A stretch of DNA of 27,018 bases from JBOHCT01 sp050699055. Lineage in GTDB: Bacteria > Actinomycetota > Actinomycetes > Streptosporangiales > JBOHCT01. Location of the stretch: NCBI GenBank assembly GCA_050699055.1, contig JBOHCT010000031.1:1-27018 (forward strand). Reading direction: 5' to 3'. Below the pieces are notes generated by a model, which was given only the letters and a program-made list of their open reading frames with translations, had not been told where the DNA came from and did not search any database. Position 1 is the stretch's first letter; the number at the start of each line of letters is the position of its first letter. Shown piece after piece: positions 6,455 through 14,342 of the stretch. Made by a program: the position numbers and the translations under genes.

Positions 6455-7801
6455 ATGACGTCTGCGACCCCGTCAGCGACCACCATCGACCGGTCCGTGG
6501 TGCGTCGGGCGGTCGGTGCGGCGGCCATGGGCAACGCGATGGAGTGGTACGACTTCGGGGTTTACGCCTACCTCGCGACGACGATCGGGGCGGTGTTTTT
6601 CCCGGGAAGCGGGACGACGCAGACGATCGAGTCGTTCGCCACGATCGCGGTGGCCTTCATTCTCCGCCCGGTGGGCAGCGTGTTCTTTGGCCCGTTGGGC
6701 GACAAATTCGGTCGGCAGCGGGTGTTGGTGACCACCATGCTGCTGATGGCGGTGGCGAGTTTCCTCGTCGGGGTGTTGCCCAGCTACGACCAGGTGGGGC
6801 TCTGGGCGCCGGTGGCGTTGCTGGCGCTGCGGATGTTGCAGGGGTTTTCCACCGGCGGAGAGTACGGCGGGGCGGCCACCTTCATCGCCGAGTACACTCC
6901 CGATGACCGTCGGGGTTTTTGGTGCAGCTTCCTGGAGTTCGGCACCACCCTCGGCTACACCCTCGGAGCCGCGATCGTCACCGCGCTGCAGCTCGTGCTG
7001 CCGGACGCCGCCATGAGCGCCTGGGGCTGGCGGGTCCCGTTCCTGTTGGCGCTGCCGATCGGCACGATCGGCCTCTACCTGCGGATGAAGCTGGAAGACA
7101 CCCCTGCCTTCGAACAGCTGGACACCAGCCAGATGAGCCGATTCCCGCTCACGGAGATCGTGCGCAACGCCTGGCGGTCGATCCTGCAATGCATGGGGCT
7201 CGTGCTCGTGTACAACATCATCGTCTACACCGTCGAGTCCTACATGCCGACCTACCTCTCCCAGGTGTTGCACATCGGCGATACCGCCGGTCTGCTGATG
7301 GTGTTGGGCCTCTTCGTGCTGATCATGGCAGTGATCAACCAGGTGGGGCGGTGGTCCGACCACGTCGGCCGCAAACCTCTGCTGGTCGCCGCCGACGTCG
7401 GCATCATCGTGTTGGCCTACCCGGCGTTCTTGCTCATGTCCCAGGGCCAGCTCGCGCTGACCATCATCGGGCTGCTCATCCTCGGCGCGCTGCTGGTGCT
7501 GATGTTGGCCGTCATGTCGGCCACGCTGCCGGCCATGTTCCACACCAAGTACCGCTACGGCGGGCTGTCCATCGGCTACAACCTCTCCACCGCTCTGTTC
7601 GGCGGCACTGCCGCGACGGTCCTGTCGAGCGTCATCGCGGCCACCGGAATGGATATCTTCCCCGCCTTCTACCTGATGGCGGCGGCGGTCGTGTCGCTGG
7701 TGCCGATCCTCACCCTCGCCGAGACCGCGAAGAAGCCCCTGCAGGGTTCGGCGCCCGCGAGGCTCGCACCGGCGCGGCCCGCCCAAGCCGACTACGCGTG
7801 A
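6455..7801 (+). CDS. MFS transporter, metabolite:H+ symporter (ProP/MHS-like) family
   Basis: 448-residue, 12-helix proton symporter of the inner membrane. The family signature is clear: MGNAMEWYDFGVYAYLATTIGAVFF at the first helix, FGPLGDKFGRQRVL between helices 2 and 3 (the MFS G-x-x-x-D-R/K-x-G-R-R motif), LQGFSTGGEYGGAATFIAEY at helices 4-5, and WSDHVGRKP in the second half. Relatives carry proline, betaine, citrate, alpha-ketoglutarate or shikimate; the substrate here cannot be chosen from sequence. ATG 6455 is used because GGGAGGGG lies at 6437-6444 and the first helix follows after 30 residues; in-frame GTG further upstream lacks a site. A 5-bp inverted repeat (CGAGA-TTG-TCTCG, 6373-6385) lies in the upstream gap. 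The next gene is convergent. Confidence 0.9.
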   Translation: MTSATPSATTIDRSVVRRAVGAAAMGNAMEWYDFGVYAYLATTIGAVFFPGSGTTQTIESFATIAVAFILRPVGSVFFGPLGDKFGRQRVLVTTMLLMAVASFLVGVLPSYDQVGLWAPVALLALRMLQGFSTGGEYGGAATFIAEYTPDDRRGFWCSFLEFGTTLGYTLGAAIVTALQLVLPDAAMSAWGWRVPFLLALPIGTIGLYLRMKLEDTPAFEQLDTSQMSRFPLTEIVRNAWRSILQCMGLVLVYNIIVYTVESYMPTYLSQVLHIGDTAGLLMVLGLFVLIMAVINQVGRWSDHVGRKPLLVAADVGIIVLAYPAFLLMSQGQLALTIIGLLILGALLVLMLAVMSATLPAMFHTKYRYGGLSIGYNLSTALFGGTAATVLSSVIAATGMDIFPAFYLMAAAVVSLVPILTLAETAKKPLQGSAPARLAPARPAQADYA

Positions 7802-7879
7802 ATCGCGACACCATCGACGTACCCCCTCATGCCCGCTGACTGACCTGCCGGGGGTGCGGCCGAACGACAGCGTCGGGCC

Positions 7880-8515
7880 TCAGATCCAGCCCCGCCTGCG
7901 TGCCGCGCGAGCCGCCTCGATGCGGTTGCGGCCGCCTACTTTCCTGATCGCCGCCGAGAGGTAGTTGCGGACGGTTCCCTCGGACAGGTAGAGGCGGCCC
8001 GCGATGTCGGCGACGGTGGCGCCGTCGGCCGCGGCGGCGAGCACGTCTTTCTCGCGCGGGGAGAGCGGGTCCGGCTCGGATGAGAGCGCCGCGACGGCGA
8101 GCGCCGGGTCGACGACCCGCTCTCCGGCGAGTACGCGGCGTAGCGCCCGCGCCAGCTCGCGGGCGGGGGCGTCCTTGACGAGGAATGCCGATGCGCCCGC
8201 CGCCATCGCGCGGCGCAGGTAGCCGGGCTGCCCGAAGGTCGTCAAGATCACGACGTGGCACCGGGGGAGGGCTTCCCGAATCTCCGCGCCGGCGGTGATG
8301 CCGTTCTTGCCGGGCATCTCGATGTCGAGCAACGCGATGTCGGGATGGGCTCGCCGCGCTTGCGCGACCGCCTCGTCGCCGCTGCCCGCCTCCGCCACGA
8401 CCTCGATATCCGGCTGCAGCGTGAGCAGCGAGGCGAGCGCTCCCCGCACCATGCCCTGATCCTCGGCGACGAGCACCCGGATCGCGCCAGGTTCCTGGTC
8501 GTCAGCGGCGGCCAT
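7880..8515 (-). CDS. LuxR/NarL-family response regulator (DesR-like)
   Basis: 211 residues. Receiver domain 12-130 with the acidic pair E18/D19, phosphoacceptor D64 in ALLDIEMPG, T92/T93 in ILTTFG and K114 in FLVKDAP. The C-terminal LuxR HTH spans about 150-211 (LSPREKDVLAAAADGATVADIAGRLYLSEGTVRNYLSAAIRKVG). Output regulator of the kinase encoded 9 bases upstream. It is the last gene of the four-gene ABC/two-component operon. The 12-bp palindrome in front of the operon is a candidate target, which would make the operon autoregulated. DesR is the nearest named family type; the signal here is not known. Confidence 0.92.
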   Translation of the reverse strand: MAAADDQEPGAIRVLVAEDQGMVRGALASLLTLQPDIEVVAEAGSGDEAVAQARRAHPDIALLDIEMPGKNGITAGAEIREALPRCHVVILTTFGQPGYLRRAMAAGASAFLVKDAPARELARALRRVLAGERVVDPALAVAALSSEPDPLSPREKDVLAAAADGATVADIAGRLYLSEGTVRNYLSAAIRKVGGRNRIEAARAARRRGWI

Positions 8516-8524
8516 GCTCGACCC

Positions 8525-9700
8525 CTACGCGCTGACCCGGGCCATGAGTTCGTCGCCGCCGGCTGTCTGCTCGCCGATGGGCAGCCGTACGACCAGTCGG
8601 AACCCACCGTCTGGGCGCGTCGCCGCCCGTACCTGTCCGCCCGCGTCGTGGACCCGCTCGGACAACCCAGCGAGCCCGCTGCCGCCGCCGGGGCCGGCCA
8701 GCCAGCCCGTGCCGTCGTCGGACATTTCCAGGGATGCCCCGCTGTCGCCCCGTTCGACAACGATGGTGACGTGCCGGGCACCGGAGTGTCGGACGACGTT
8801 GGTGGCGCCTTCTCGTACGGCCCAGCCGAAGAGGCCGTCGAGCTGGTCCGGGAGCGGGGTACCGCAGGTTCGTACAGTCGTCTCGACGCCCGCCGCGGAT
8901 AGCATCGCGCGGGCGCTGTCGAGTTCGTCGGCGAGTCCGCGTTGCCGGTAGCCGGCCACGGCCTCCCGCACCTCGAGCAAGGCCTGCCGGGAGGCGGCCT
9001 CGACGTCGCCGATCTCGCGCGCGGCCTCGTGTGCGCCGTCGCGCTCGGCCAGCTCGCCTGCCAGCTCGCTCTTCAGTGCCATAAGCGACAGGCTGTGGCC
9101 CAGCACATCGTGCAGGTCGCGGGCGATCCGCAGCCGTTCCTCGTTCGCCGCGAGCCGGGCGACCTCGCCGCGCGCCTCGCGGAGTTGCAGGACGAGTTCC
9201 CTGCTGTTCCGGAAGGCGAGCATGAGCAGCCCGACCACGCAGGTCTGGAAACCCATGAAGAAGATCCAGCCGTTGTCCTGCGCCGACGCCAACCCGATTC
9301 CCACTACCGCTGCGGTGGCGGTGCCAAGGCCGACGACCCTCCACGTGTGCGGCAGGGTCATGGCGTACGCGATCCCCATGTACATCAGCAGGCCTGCCCA
9401 GGCCGCGCCGAACGCGATCGGCATCCCGAACCCGACAGCGGTGAGGGCTCCCAGCAGCGTCCGCGACAGCGGCGATGTCCGTCCCCTGGAGTCGAACATG
9501 GACGCGGCAGTCGCCAGGAACAGCGCCGCGAAGCCGACGACGACGCCCTCCGCGAGGGCAGTCGGCAGGCCGCTGTGCGCGGGATCGATCAGGAGACCGG
9601 GAATGAAGAGATAGCTGAGTCCCATCGACACGCCGACGAGCCGCCAGAAGAGCGACGGCCCGTCATCGAGCCGACCCAGTCGCCACGCTACTTTCCCCAT
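8525..9700 (-). CDS. HisKA_3 sensor histidine kinase (DesK-like)
   Basis: 391 residues from ATG 9700. Residues about 20-165 hold five to six hydrophobic membrane segments with almost no extracytoplasmic loop, the DesK/intramembrane-sensing layout. HisKA_3 dimerisation helix with the phosphorylated H197 in RIARDLHDVLGHSL, then an HATPase_c domain with REGATNVVRHS (296-306), SDDGTGW (327-333) and GGGSGLAGLSERV (338-350). GGGGGAGG lies 13 bases ahead of ATG 9700; a start at 9724 would add 8 residues and is possible. It follows the permease gene (stop 9742) and precedes the response regulator by 9 bases. A membrane-embedded sensor beside an ABC exporter usually senses lipid perturbation or a membrane-active compound; that is a family-level expectation. 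Confidence 0.92.
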   Translation of the reverse strand: MGKVAWRLGRLDDGPSLFWRLVGVSMGLSYLFIPGLLIDPAHSGLPTALAEGVVVGFAALFLATAASMFDSRGRTSPLSRTLLGALTAVGFGMPIAFGAAWAGLLMYMGIAYAMTLPHTWRVVGLGTATAAVVGIGLASAQDNGWIFFMGFQTCVVGLLMLAFRNSRELVLQLREARGEVARLAANEERLRIARDLHDVLGHSLSLMALKSELAGELAERDGAHEAAREIGDVEAASRQALLEVREAVAGYRQRGLADELDSARAMLSAAGVETTVRTCGTPLPDQLDGLFGWAVREGATNVVRHSGARHVTIVVERGDSGASLEMSDDGTGWLAGPGGGSGLAGLSERVHDAGGQVRAATRPDGGFRLVVRLPIGEQTAGGDELMARVSA

Positions 9701-9741
9701 GGGTCCAGTCTCGCCTCCCCCCATGTGGCTCGTCCACGTCG

Positions 9742-10482
9742 TCAGGCCCGCCGCGTGGTGTACCGGAACACCAGGAACGCCACGGCCGCGGCGCCGACCG
9801 CCCATGCCGCCAGTACTCCCACGTCCGCGGCGGTGGGCGCCTGACCGGCGACGATCTGCCAGCCCACCTGGCCGATCCGGTTGGACGGCAGCGCCGGCCC
9901 AAGACGCTGGAAGAAGGCGGGCAGCTGTTGCAGCGGGGTCCACAGCCCGCCCAGTATGCACAGCCCGAACATGCCTAGCATGGATAGCGGCTGCGCCGCC
10001 TCAGGGCCCACCGCCGAGCCGATCACCACCCCGAGCGCGAGGAACGGGAGGGCGCCGATCCACAACGCGGCGACCACGCCGACCCACTGCGCAGCCGAAA
10101 GACTCACGTGCTCGACGAACGCCGCCGCGAGCGCGACCAGCAGGATCGCCGGCAGTACCAGCACCAGCGAGGCGAGCAGCTTCGTGACGACGACGGCCCA
10201 GGTGGGCAGCGGTGTGATCTGTAGCTGGCGAAGCCAGCCGTTCTTGCGCTCAGTGGCCAATGGCACGGCCGTCGACACCAGCGACGCCATGATGGCCCCG
10301 AACGCTCCCATGGCCACCAGCAGGTAGGCCTGGGCGCTCATCCCGCGGTCGGTGTCGCCGGAGCCGCCGAAGACGCTCGACCACAGCAGGTAGAAGCCCA
10401 GCGGCATGACGACCGCGAGGATGACGAACCTGCGGTTGCGTGCCAGCCGCAGCAGCTCCGCCCGTAGGTAGCGCAGCAACAT
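9742..10482 (-). CDS. ABC-2 type transporter permease
   Basis: 246 residues, membrane subunit of an ABC exporter. Six hydrophobic segments: FVILAVVMPLGFYLLWSSVF, AYLLVAMGAFGAIMASLVSTAVPLA, WAVVVTKLLASLVLVLPAILLVALAAAFV, WVGVVAALWIGALPFLALGVVIGSAVG, LSMLGMFGLCILGGLWTP and AADVGVLAAWAVGAAAVAFLVF. The ER-RKNGWLRQLQITPLP loop after the second segment is the usual ATPase-contacting region of this family. ATG 10482 is preceded by AAAGGA. It lies 54 bases downstream of the ATPase gene and 41 bases before the kinase start, so one operon. Substrate unknown. Confidence 0.9.
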   Translation of the reverse strand: MLLRYLRAELLRLARNRRFVILAVVMPLGFYLLWSSVFGGSGDTDRGMSAQAYLLVAMGAFGAIMASLVSTAVPLATERKNGWLRQLQITPLPTWAVVVTKLLASLVLVLPAILLVALAAAFVEHVSLSAAQWVGVVAALWIGALPFLALGVVIGSAVGPEAAQPLSMLGMFGLCILGGLWTPLQQLPAFFQRLGPALPSNRIGQVGWQIVAGQAPTAADVGVLAAWAVGAAAVAFLVFRYTTRRA

Positions 10483-10536
10483 CAGGAAGGGTCCTTTCTC
10501 GGCAAGGGAGACGTAGGGCGCGGCGGTCGATCGGGG

Positions 10537-11427
10537 TCAGAGGGCATCCGAATCGCCGGTGAGTGCGAGGAAGGCGTCCTCCAGGTCCGCGCCGCTCACC
10601 TCGAGGTCGCGTACGTGCACCCCGGAGGCGTAGAGCGCGCCTACCGTCGCGTCGGCGTCGATCGTGCGCAACGCCGCCGTCTCCCCGCGGATCTCCACCG
10701 CGGTGACGCCGGGGAGCGTGTCGAGGCCGCCGCCGGACTGGTCGCCGAGAGTGAAGCGCACGCTGCGGCCGCTGACCGCCGCCTTCATCCGCTCGCTCGT
10801 CCCATCCGCCACCACGCGACCGCGAGCCAGCACCACGACCCGGTCGGCGTGCTCGTCGGCCTCCTCCAGGTAGTGGGTGGCGAACAGGATCGTACGGCCC
10901 CCGGCCGCGTAGCCGCGCATGCTGGACCAGAACGTCCGCCGAGACTCCACGTCCATCGCAGCGGTCGGCTCGTCGAGGACCAGCAGACGGGGTCGGCCGG
11001 CGACGGCGAGAGCGAACCGCAGCCGCTGCTTCTGGCCGCCGGACAGCTTGTCCGTCCGCCGGCCCGCGACGTCGACGAGCCCGGTGAGCCGCAGTGCCTC
11101 GTCCAGCGGCATCGGCTTCGGGTAGAAGCCCCGCACGAGATCCACCAGCTCGCGGACGGTGAGACCGGGCACGAGGGCGCCGTCCTGCAGCATCGCGCCG
11201 ACCAGACCGTCGGCGGTGGCTGCCTCAGGGGCGTCGTCGAACACCCGGACCTCTCCGGTGCTCGGCCGAGCCAGGCCCACCAGCAGGGAGACGGTCGTGG
11301 ACTTTCCGGCTCCATTGGGACCCAGCAGCGCCACCGTCTCACCGTCCCCGATGGTGAGGCTCACGTCGTCGACGGCGCGGACGACGCCATAGGTCTTGGA
11401 AACGTGGGTAAAGGCAATCGCGTTCAC
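10537..11427 (-). CDS. ABC transporter ATP-binding protein (CcmA/NatA/DrrA type)
   Basis: 296 residues. Walker A GPNGAGKST (36-44), signature LSGGQKQR (128-135), Walker B LLVLDEPT (148-155), and the H-loop in ILFATHYLEEAD. The C-terminal extension of about 80 residues (RFTLGDQSGGGLDTLPGVTAVEIRGE ... LEVSGADLEDAFLALTG) is typical of the drug/natural-product exporter branch. Start GTG 11427 has no Shine-Dalgarno; TAGCGT at 11435-11440 on the minus strand is a good actinobacterial -10 seven bases ahead, so the transcript is probably leaderless. First gene of the operon ATPase-permease-kinase-regulator, divergent from the oxidoreductase at 11579. Confidence 0.93.
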   Translation of the reverse strand: MNAIAFTHVSKTYGVVRAVDDVSLTIGDGETVALLGPNGAGKSTTVSLLVGLARPSTGEVRVFDDAPEAATADGLVGAMLQDGALVPGLTVRELVDLVRGFYPKPMPLDEALRLTGLVDVAGRRTDKLSGGQKQRLRFALAVAGRPRLLVLDEPTAAMDVESRRTFWSSMRGYAAGGRTILFATHYLEEADEHADRVVVLARGRVVADGTSERMKAAVSGRSVRFTLGDQSGGGLDTLPGVTAVEIRGETAALRTIDADATVGALYASGVHVRDLEVSGADLEDAFLALTGDSDAL

Positions 11428-11434
11428 GCCGTCG

Positions 11435-11499
11435 ACGCTACATACGCCCAGCTCAGCTCCTTGGTGCTAAAGGTCGTGAGCCCGTACTGACATTTGTCA
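11435..11499 (-). promoter_or_regulatory. Promoter and palindromic operator of the ABC/two-component operon
   Basis: TAGCGT (11435-11440, minus strand) fits TAnnnT and puts the transcript start at or next to the GTG at 11427. TGACATTTGTCA (11488-11499) has 5-bp perfect arms around TT; its centre is about 66 bases before the start, the usual place for a response-regulator activator site. No good -35 hexamer is visible, which fits activator dependence. The site lies between divergent genes and could also affect the one at 11579. Confidence 0.5.
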
Positions 11500-11578
11500 C
11501 TACTGGTTCCGTGGCTCAGGCGTCAAGCGGGGAAGGCCGTCAGGGTGGACGGGCACGCGCGGCGCTGAGAGGTGTGGC

Positions 11579-12190
11579 ATGGAGATCGGGTACGTCATCG
11601 CGGCGGAGGAGCAGGATCCGCTCGACCTTGTCGGCTACGCGCGGCGGGCCGAGGAGGCGGGGTTCGCCTATCTCAGCGTCACCGACCACTACCATCCCTG
11701 GGTCAGGGCGCAGCCGCAGTCGTCGTTCGTGTGGTCGCTGCTCGGCGCTATCGCGTCGGCGACCAGCGTCGTCCGGGTCGGTACCGGTGTCACCTGTCCC
11801 TTGGTCCGGATCCATCCGGCTGTTATCGCCCAGGCCGCGGCGACCACGGCCCGGCTGTTCCGGGGCAGGTTCTTCTTCGGCATCGGTACGGGTGAGAACC
11901 TGAACGAGCACATCCTGGGCGACCGCTGGCCGCCGGTGGACGTCCGCCTGGAGATGCTGCGGGAGGCGGTCGAGATCATCAGGAACCTCTGGTCCGGACG
12001 TCTGATCAACCACCACGGCCGGCACTACACGGTCGAGAACGCCCAGCTGTTCACCTTGCCCGACGAGCCGCCGCCCATCGTCATGTCGGCCCTCGGTCCC
12101 AAGGCGGCGGGGGTAGCCGCCCGCGTCGGCGAGGGTTACTGGAGCACGGGCCCGAGGGTGGGCGAGGACGGGATGCCATGCCCTGGATGA
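11579..12190 (+). pseudogene. C-terminally truncated F420-dependent LLM-class oxidoreductase
   Basis: Luciferase-like flavin/F420 TIM-barrel protein, cut short. It resembles the F420-dependent glucose-6-phosphate-dehydrogenase-like group (about 320 residues): MEIGYVIAAEE, YARRAEEAGFAYLSVTDHYHPW, VRVGTGVTCPLVRIHPAVIAQAAATTARLF, GRFFFGIGTGENLNEHILGDRWP, RLEMLREAVEIIRNLWSG, HYTVENAQLFTLPD, PPIVMSALGPKAAGVAARVGEGYWSTGP. The product ends at residue 203, soon after the GEGYWSTGP strand, so the last third of the barrel including late cofactor contacts is absent. The tail VGEDGMPCPG leads straight into the next gene, which overlaps by 13 bases. ATG 11579 follows AGAGGTG (11568-11574). Probably non-functional as an oxidoreductase. 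Confidence 0.8.
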
Positions 12191-13098
12191 GGAGCCGTGG
12201 ACCCGCCGGGCCGCTCGCGCGTGTCCTGCGCGTGGTGAGCTTGGTTGCGGGTGCCTTGCTGTTGGCCGGGTGCATGCGGACGCCGCTCAGCGCGAACCAG
12301 GTTTCCGTGGCGCCGAAGTGCGAGGTGCCGGACGTCGTCGGATACGGGGGCGCCCCGCGGCAGGCGCAGCCCAACACGTTGGTGAGCGTCGAGGACGCGG
12401 CCCGCGGTGGAGCTGACTATGCCCAGGTTGTCGCGCGGACGACGGCGGACGGCGTTCCGGTACTCATGCGTCACGCGTCCGTTAACGCCGCGACGAACGG
12501 GCGGGGGCTGGTCGCCGAGATACCGCTGAGCGAGGTCAAGCATCTGCGGACGGGGTCCGGCGTGCGCGTCCCCACGCTGGCCTCCGCCCTCGGCGCGGCG
12601 AAGGCGATCGGAATCCCCTTGATCGTCGAGATCCCCTCGGATCAGTCGCCGGAGGCGGTGCGTGCGATCGCGCGCACGGCGGCGCGCTCACATCTCGCCC
12701 GCCCGGTGATGCTGTCCGCTTCCGATCCTCGTGTGCTCCGGCAGGCGCGGGAGGTCGCGCCGAACGTCGGGTACGCGCTCGTCCGCACACGGCTCGGCCC
12801 CGACGCGGCGTCGAGGGCCGAGCGGCTGGATCTCAACGCGTACGTCCTCGATGTGCGTACCGCTGTATCGGGACCAGACGCCGTCGAGCGGCTGCGTGCT
12901 CTCGCGGACCGGTTGGGTCAGGTCGATGTCGATCTCGACGTCGGCCCGGTGGACAACCCGCGCGCGTGGCGGATTCTGGAGCGAGGCGACGCGGACGCCC
13001 TCCTGACCCACAGGCCGGCCGCGTTGGATACATGGGAGAAGGAGTACTGCTCGTCTCGACCGGAAGAGTTTCCGCCGCAGGACTTCCCGGGTGGGTGA
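12178..13098 (+). CDS. Lipoprotein with a degenerate GDPD-like domain
   Basis: 306 residues. Lipoprotein signal: R-rich start, hydrophobic VLRVVSLVAGALLLAGC with lipobox LAGC and lipidated Cys32. The rest follows the order of a glycerophosphodiester phosphodiesterase barrel: GYGGAPRQAQPNTLVSVEDA, GGADYAQVVARTTADGVPVLMRHASVNAATNGRG, AEIPLSEVKHLRTGSGVRVPTLASAL, PLIVEIPSD, LTHRPAALDTW. The catalytic positions are not conserved. The family HRG becomes YGG, the E-x-D pair after GAD becomes Q-V-V, the H-D of the V-V-M-H-D strand becomes R-H, and the K of IEIK becomes P. Only the barrel Glu remains. It is therefore best read as a secreted, membrane-anchored pseudoenzyme or binding protein. ATG 12178 has GAGGACGGG upstream; ATG 12187 is an alternative. 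Confidence 0.8.
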   Translation: MPWMRSRGPAGPLARVLRVVSLVAGALLLAGCMRTPLSANQVSVAPKCEVPDVVGYGGAPRQAQPNTLVSVEDAARGGADYAQVVARTTADGVPVLMRHASVNAATNGRGLVAEIPLSEVKHLRTGSGVRVPTLASALGAAKAIGIPLIVEIPSDQSPEAVRAIARTAARSHLARPVMLSASDPRVLRQAREVAPNVGYALVRTRLGPDAASRAERLDLNAYVLDVRTAVSGPDAVERLRALADRLGQVDVDLDVGPVDNPRAWRILERGDADALLTHRPAALDTWEKEYCSSRPEEFPPQDFPGG

Positions 13099-13226
13099 AC
13101 GTCCAGCCGTCCCGCCCTCGACGGCCGAGCGATGAGTTTTGTGTCCGATCCTCGTCTTAACGTTGGTGAGCCGGAACCAGCAGGTCACCGGACGAGTCGA
13201 GCAGCGAGGACCGGAGGAAAGTACGT

Positions 13227-14342
13227 ATGAGCGGAGTACGGGTACTGGTCGGCACGCGCAAGGGCGCGTTCGTCCTCACGTCGGACGGGAAGCGTGAACG
13301 GTGGGACGTCAGTGGTCCCCACTTCGCGGGCTGGGAGATCTACCACGTCAAGGGATCGCCGGCCGACCCGAGCCGAATGTACGCGTCGCAGAGCCTCGGG
13401 TGGTTCGGACAGCAGATCCAGCGGTCCAGCGACGGCGGCAAGACGTGGGAGCCGGTGGGGAACGAGTTCGTCTACGACGGCGTCCCCGGGACGCACCAGT
13501 GGTACGACGGCACGCCGCATCCCTGGGAGTTCGCGCGAGTCTGGCATCTCGAGCCGTCGCTCGCCGATCCGGACACGATCTACGCCGGGGTCGAAGACGC
13601 CGCGCTGTTCCGCTCGATCGACGGCGGTCAGACGTGGCAGGAGCTCCCCGGACTGCGCGGCCACGGATCGGGGCCCTCCTGGCAGCCGGGCGCCGGTGGG
13701 ATGTGCCTGCACACGATCCTGCTGGATCCGAGCGATCCCGATCGGATCTTCACGGCCATCTCGGCCGCGGGCGCGTTCCGGTCCGACGATGCCGGCAAGA
13801 CGTGGCGGCCGATCAACCGTGGCCTCATGTCCGGAGGCATCCCCGACCCAGATGCCGAGGTCGGCCACTGCGTGCACCGCATCGCGATGCACCGGTCGCG
13901 TCCGGGCGTGCTGTTCATGCAGAAGCACTGGGACGTCATGCGCAGCGACGACGCCGGCGAGTCGTGGCGGGAGGTCAGCGGCAACTTGCCCACCGACTTC
14001 GGGTTCCCGATCGATGTTCATGCCCACGAGCCGGACACCGTCTATGTCGTCCCGATCAAGAGCGACTCGGAGCACTACCCGCCCGACGGAAGGCTGCGCG
14101 TGTACCGCAGCCGGACGGGCGGAGACGAGTGGGAGGCGCTCACGAACGGTCTGCCGCAGAGCAACTGTTACGTCAACGTATTGCGCGACGCGATGGCCGT
14201 CGACTCGCTCGACTCGTGCGGTGTGTACGTCGGTACGACAGGCGGGCAGGTCTATGCGTCGGCGGACGCCGGGGACAGCTGGACGCCCGTCGTCCGAGAC
14301 CTTCCGGCCGTGCTGTCCGTGGAGGTGCAGACCCTGTCATGA
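13227..14342 (+). CDS. Cytosolic Asp-box (BNR/sialidase-like) beta-propeller protein
   Basis: 371 residues, no signal peptide or membrane segment. It has five canonical Asp boxes (S-x-D-x-G-x-T/S-W): SSDGGKTW (67-74), SIDGGQTW (130-137), SDDAGKTW (186-193), SDDAGESW (240-247), SADAGDSW (345-352), plus a degenerate one near TGGDEW (297-302), so six to seven blades. It is often named sialidase or glycosyl hydrolase, but the arginine-triad context of true sialidases is not apparent and the protein is cytosolic; it also resembles Vps10/photosystem-assembly-type propellers. Start ATG 13227 is 8 bases after GGAGGA. Its stop overlaps the start of the MoaD/ThiS gene as ATGA, implying strict coupling. 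Function unknown. Confidence 0.88.
   Translation: MSGVRVLVGTRKGAFVLTSDGKRERWDVSGPHFAGWEIYHVKGSPADPSRMYASQSLGWFGQQIQRSSDGGKTWEPVGNEFVYDGVPGTHQWYDGTPHPWEFARVWHLEPSLADPDTIYAGVEDAALFRSIDGGQTWQELPGLRGHGSGPSWQPGAGGMCLHTILLDPSDPDRIFTAISAAGAFRSDDAGKTWRPINRGLMSGGIPDPDAEVGHCVHRIAMHRSRPGVLFMQKHWDVMRSDDAGESWREVSGNLPTDFGFPIDVHAHEPDTVYVVPIKSDSEHYPPDGRLRVYRSRTGGDEWEALTNGLPQSNCYVNVLRDAMAVDSLDSCGVYVGTTGGQVYASADAGDSWTPVVRDLPAVLSVEVQTLS

Noticed and set aside
6473..7786. 437-codon minus-strand frame rich in His, Gln and Asp
   Set aside because: Antisense to the MFS transporter; the composition is the mirror of a hydrophobic membrane protein.
13227..14342. Calling the Asp-box protein a sialidase
   Set aside because: Asp boxes are structural and occur in many propellers; no secretion signal and no convincing arginine triad were seen.
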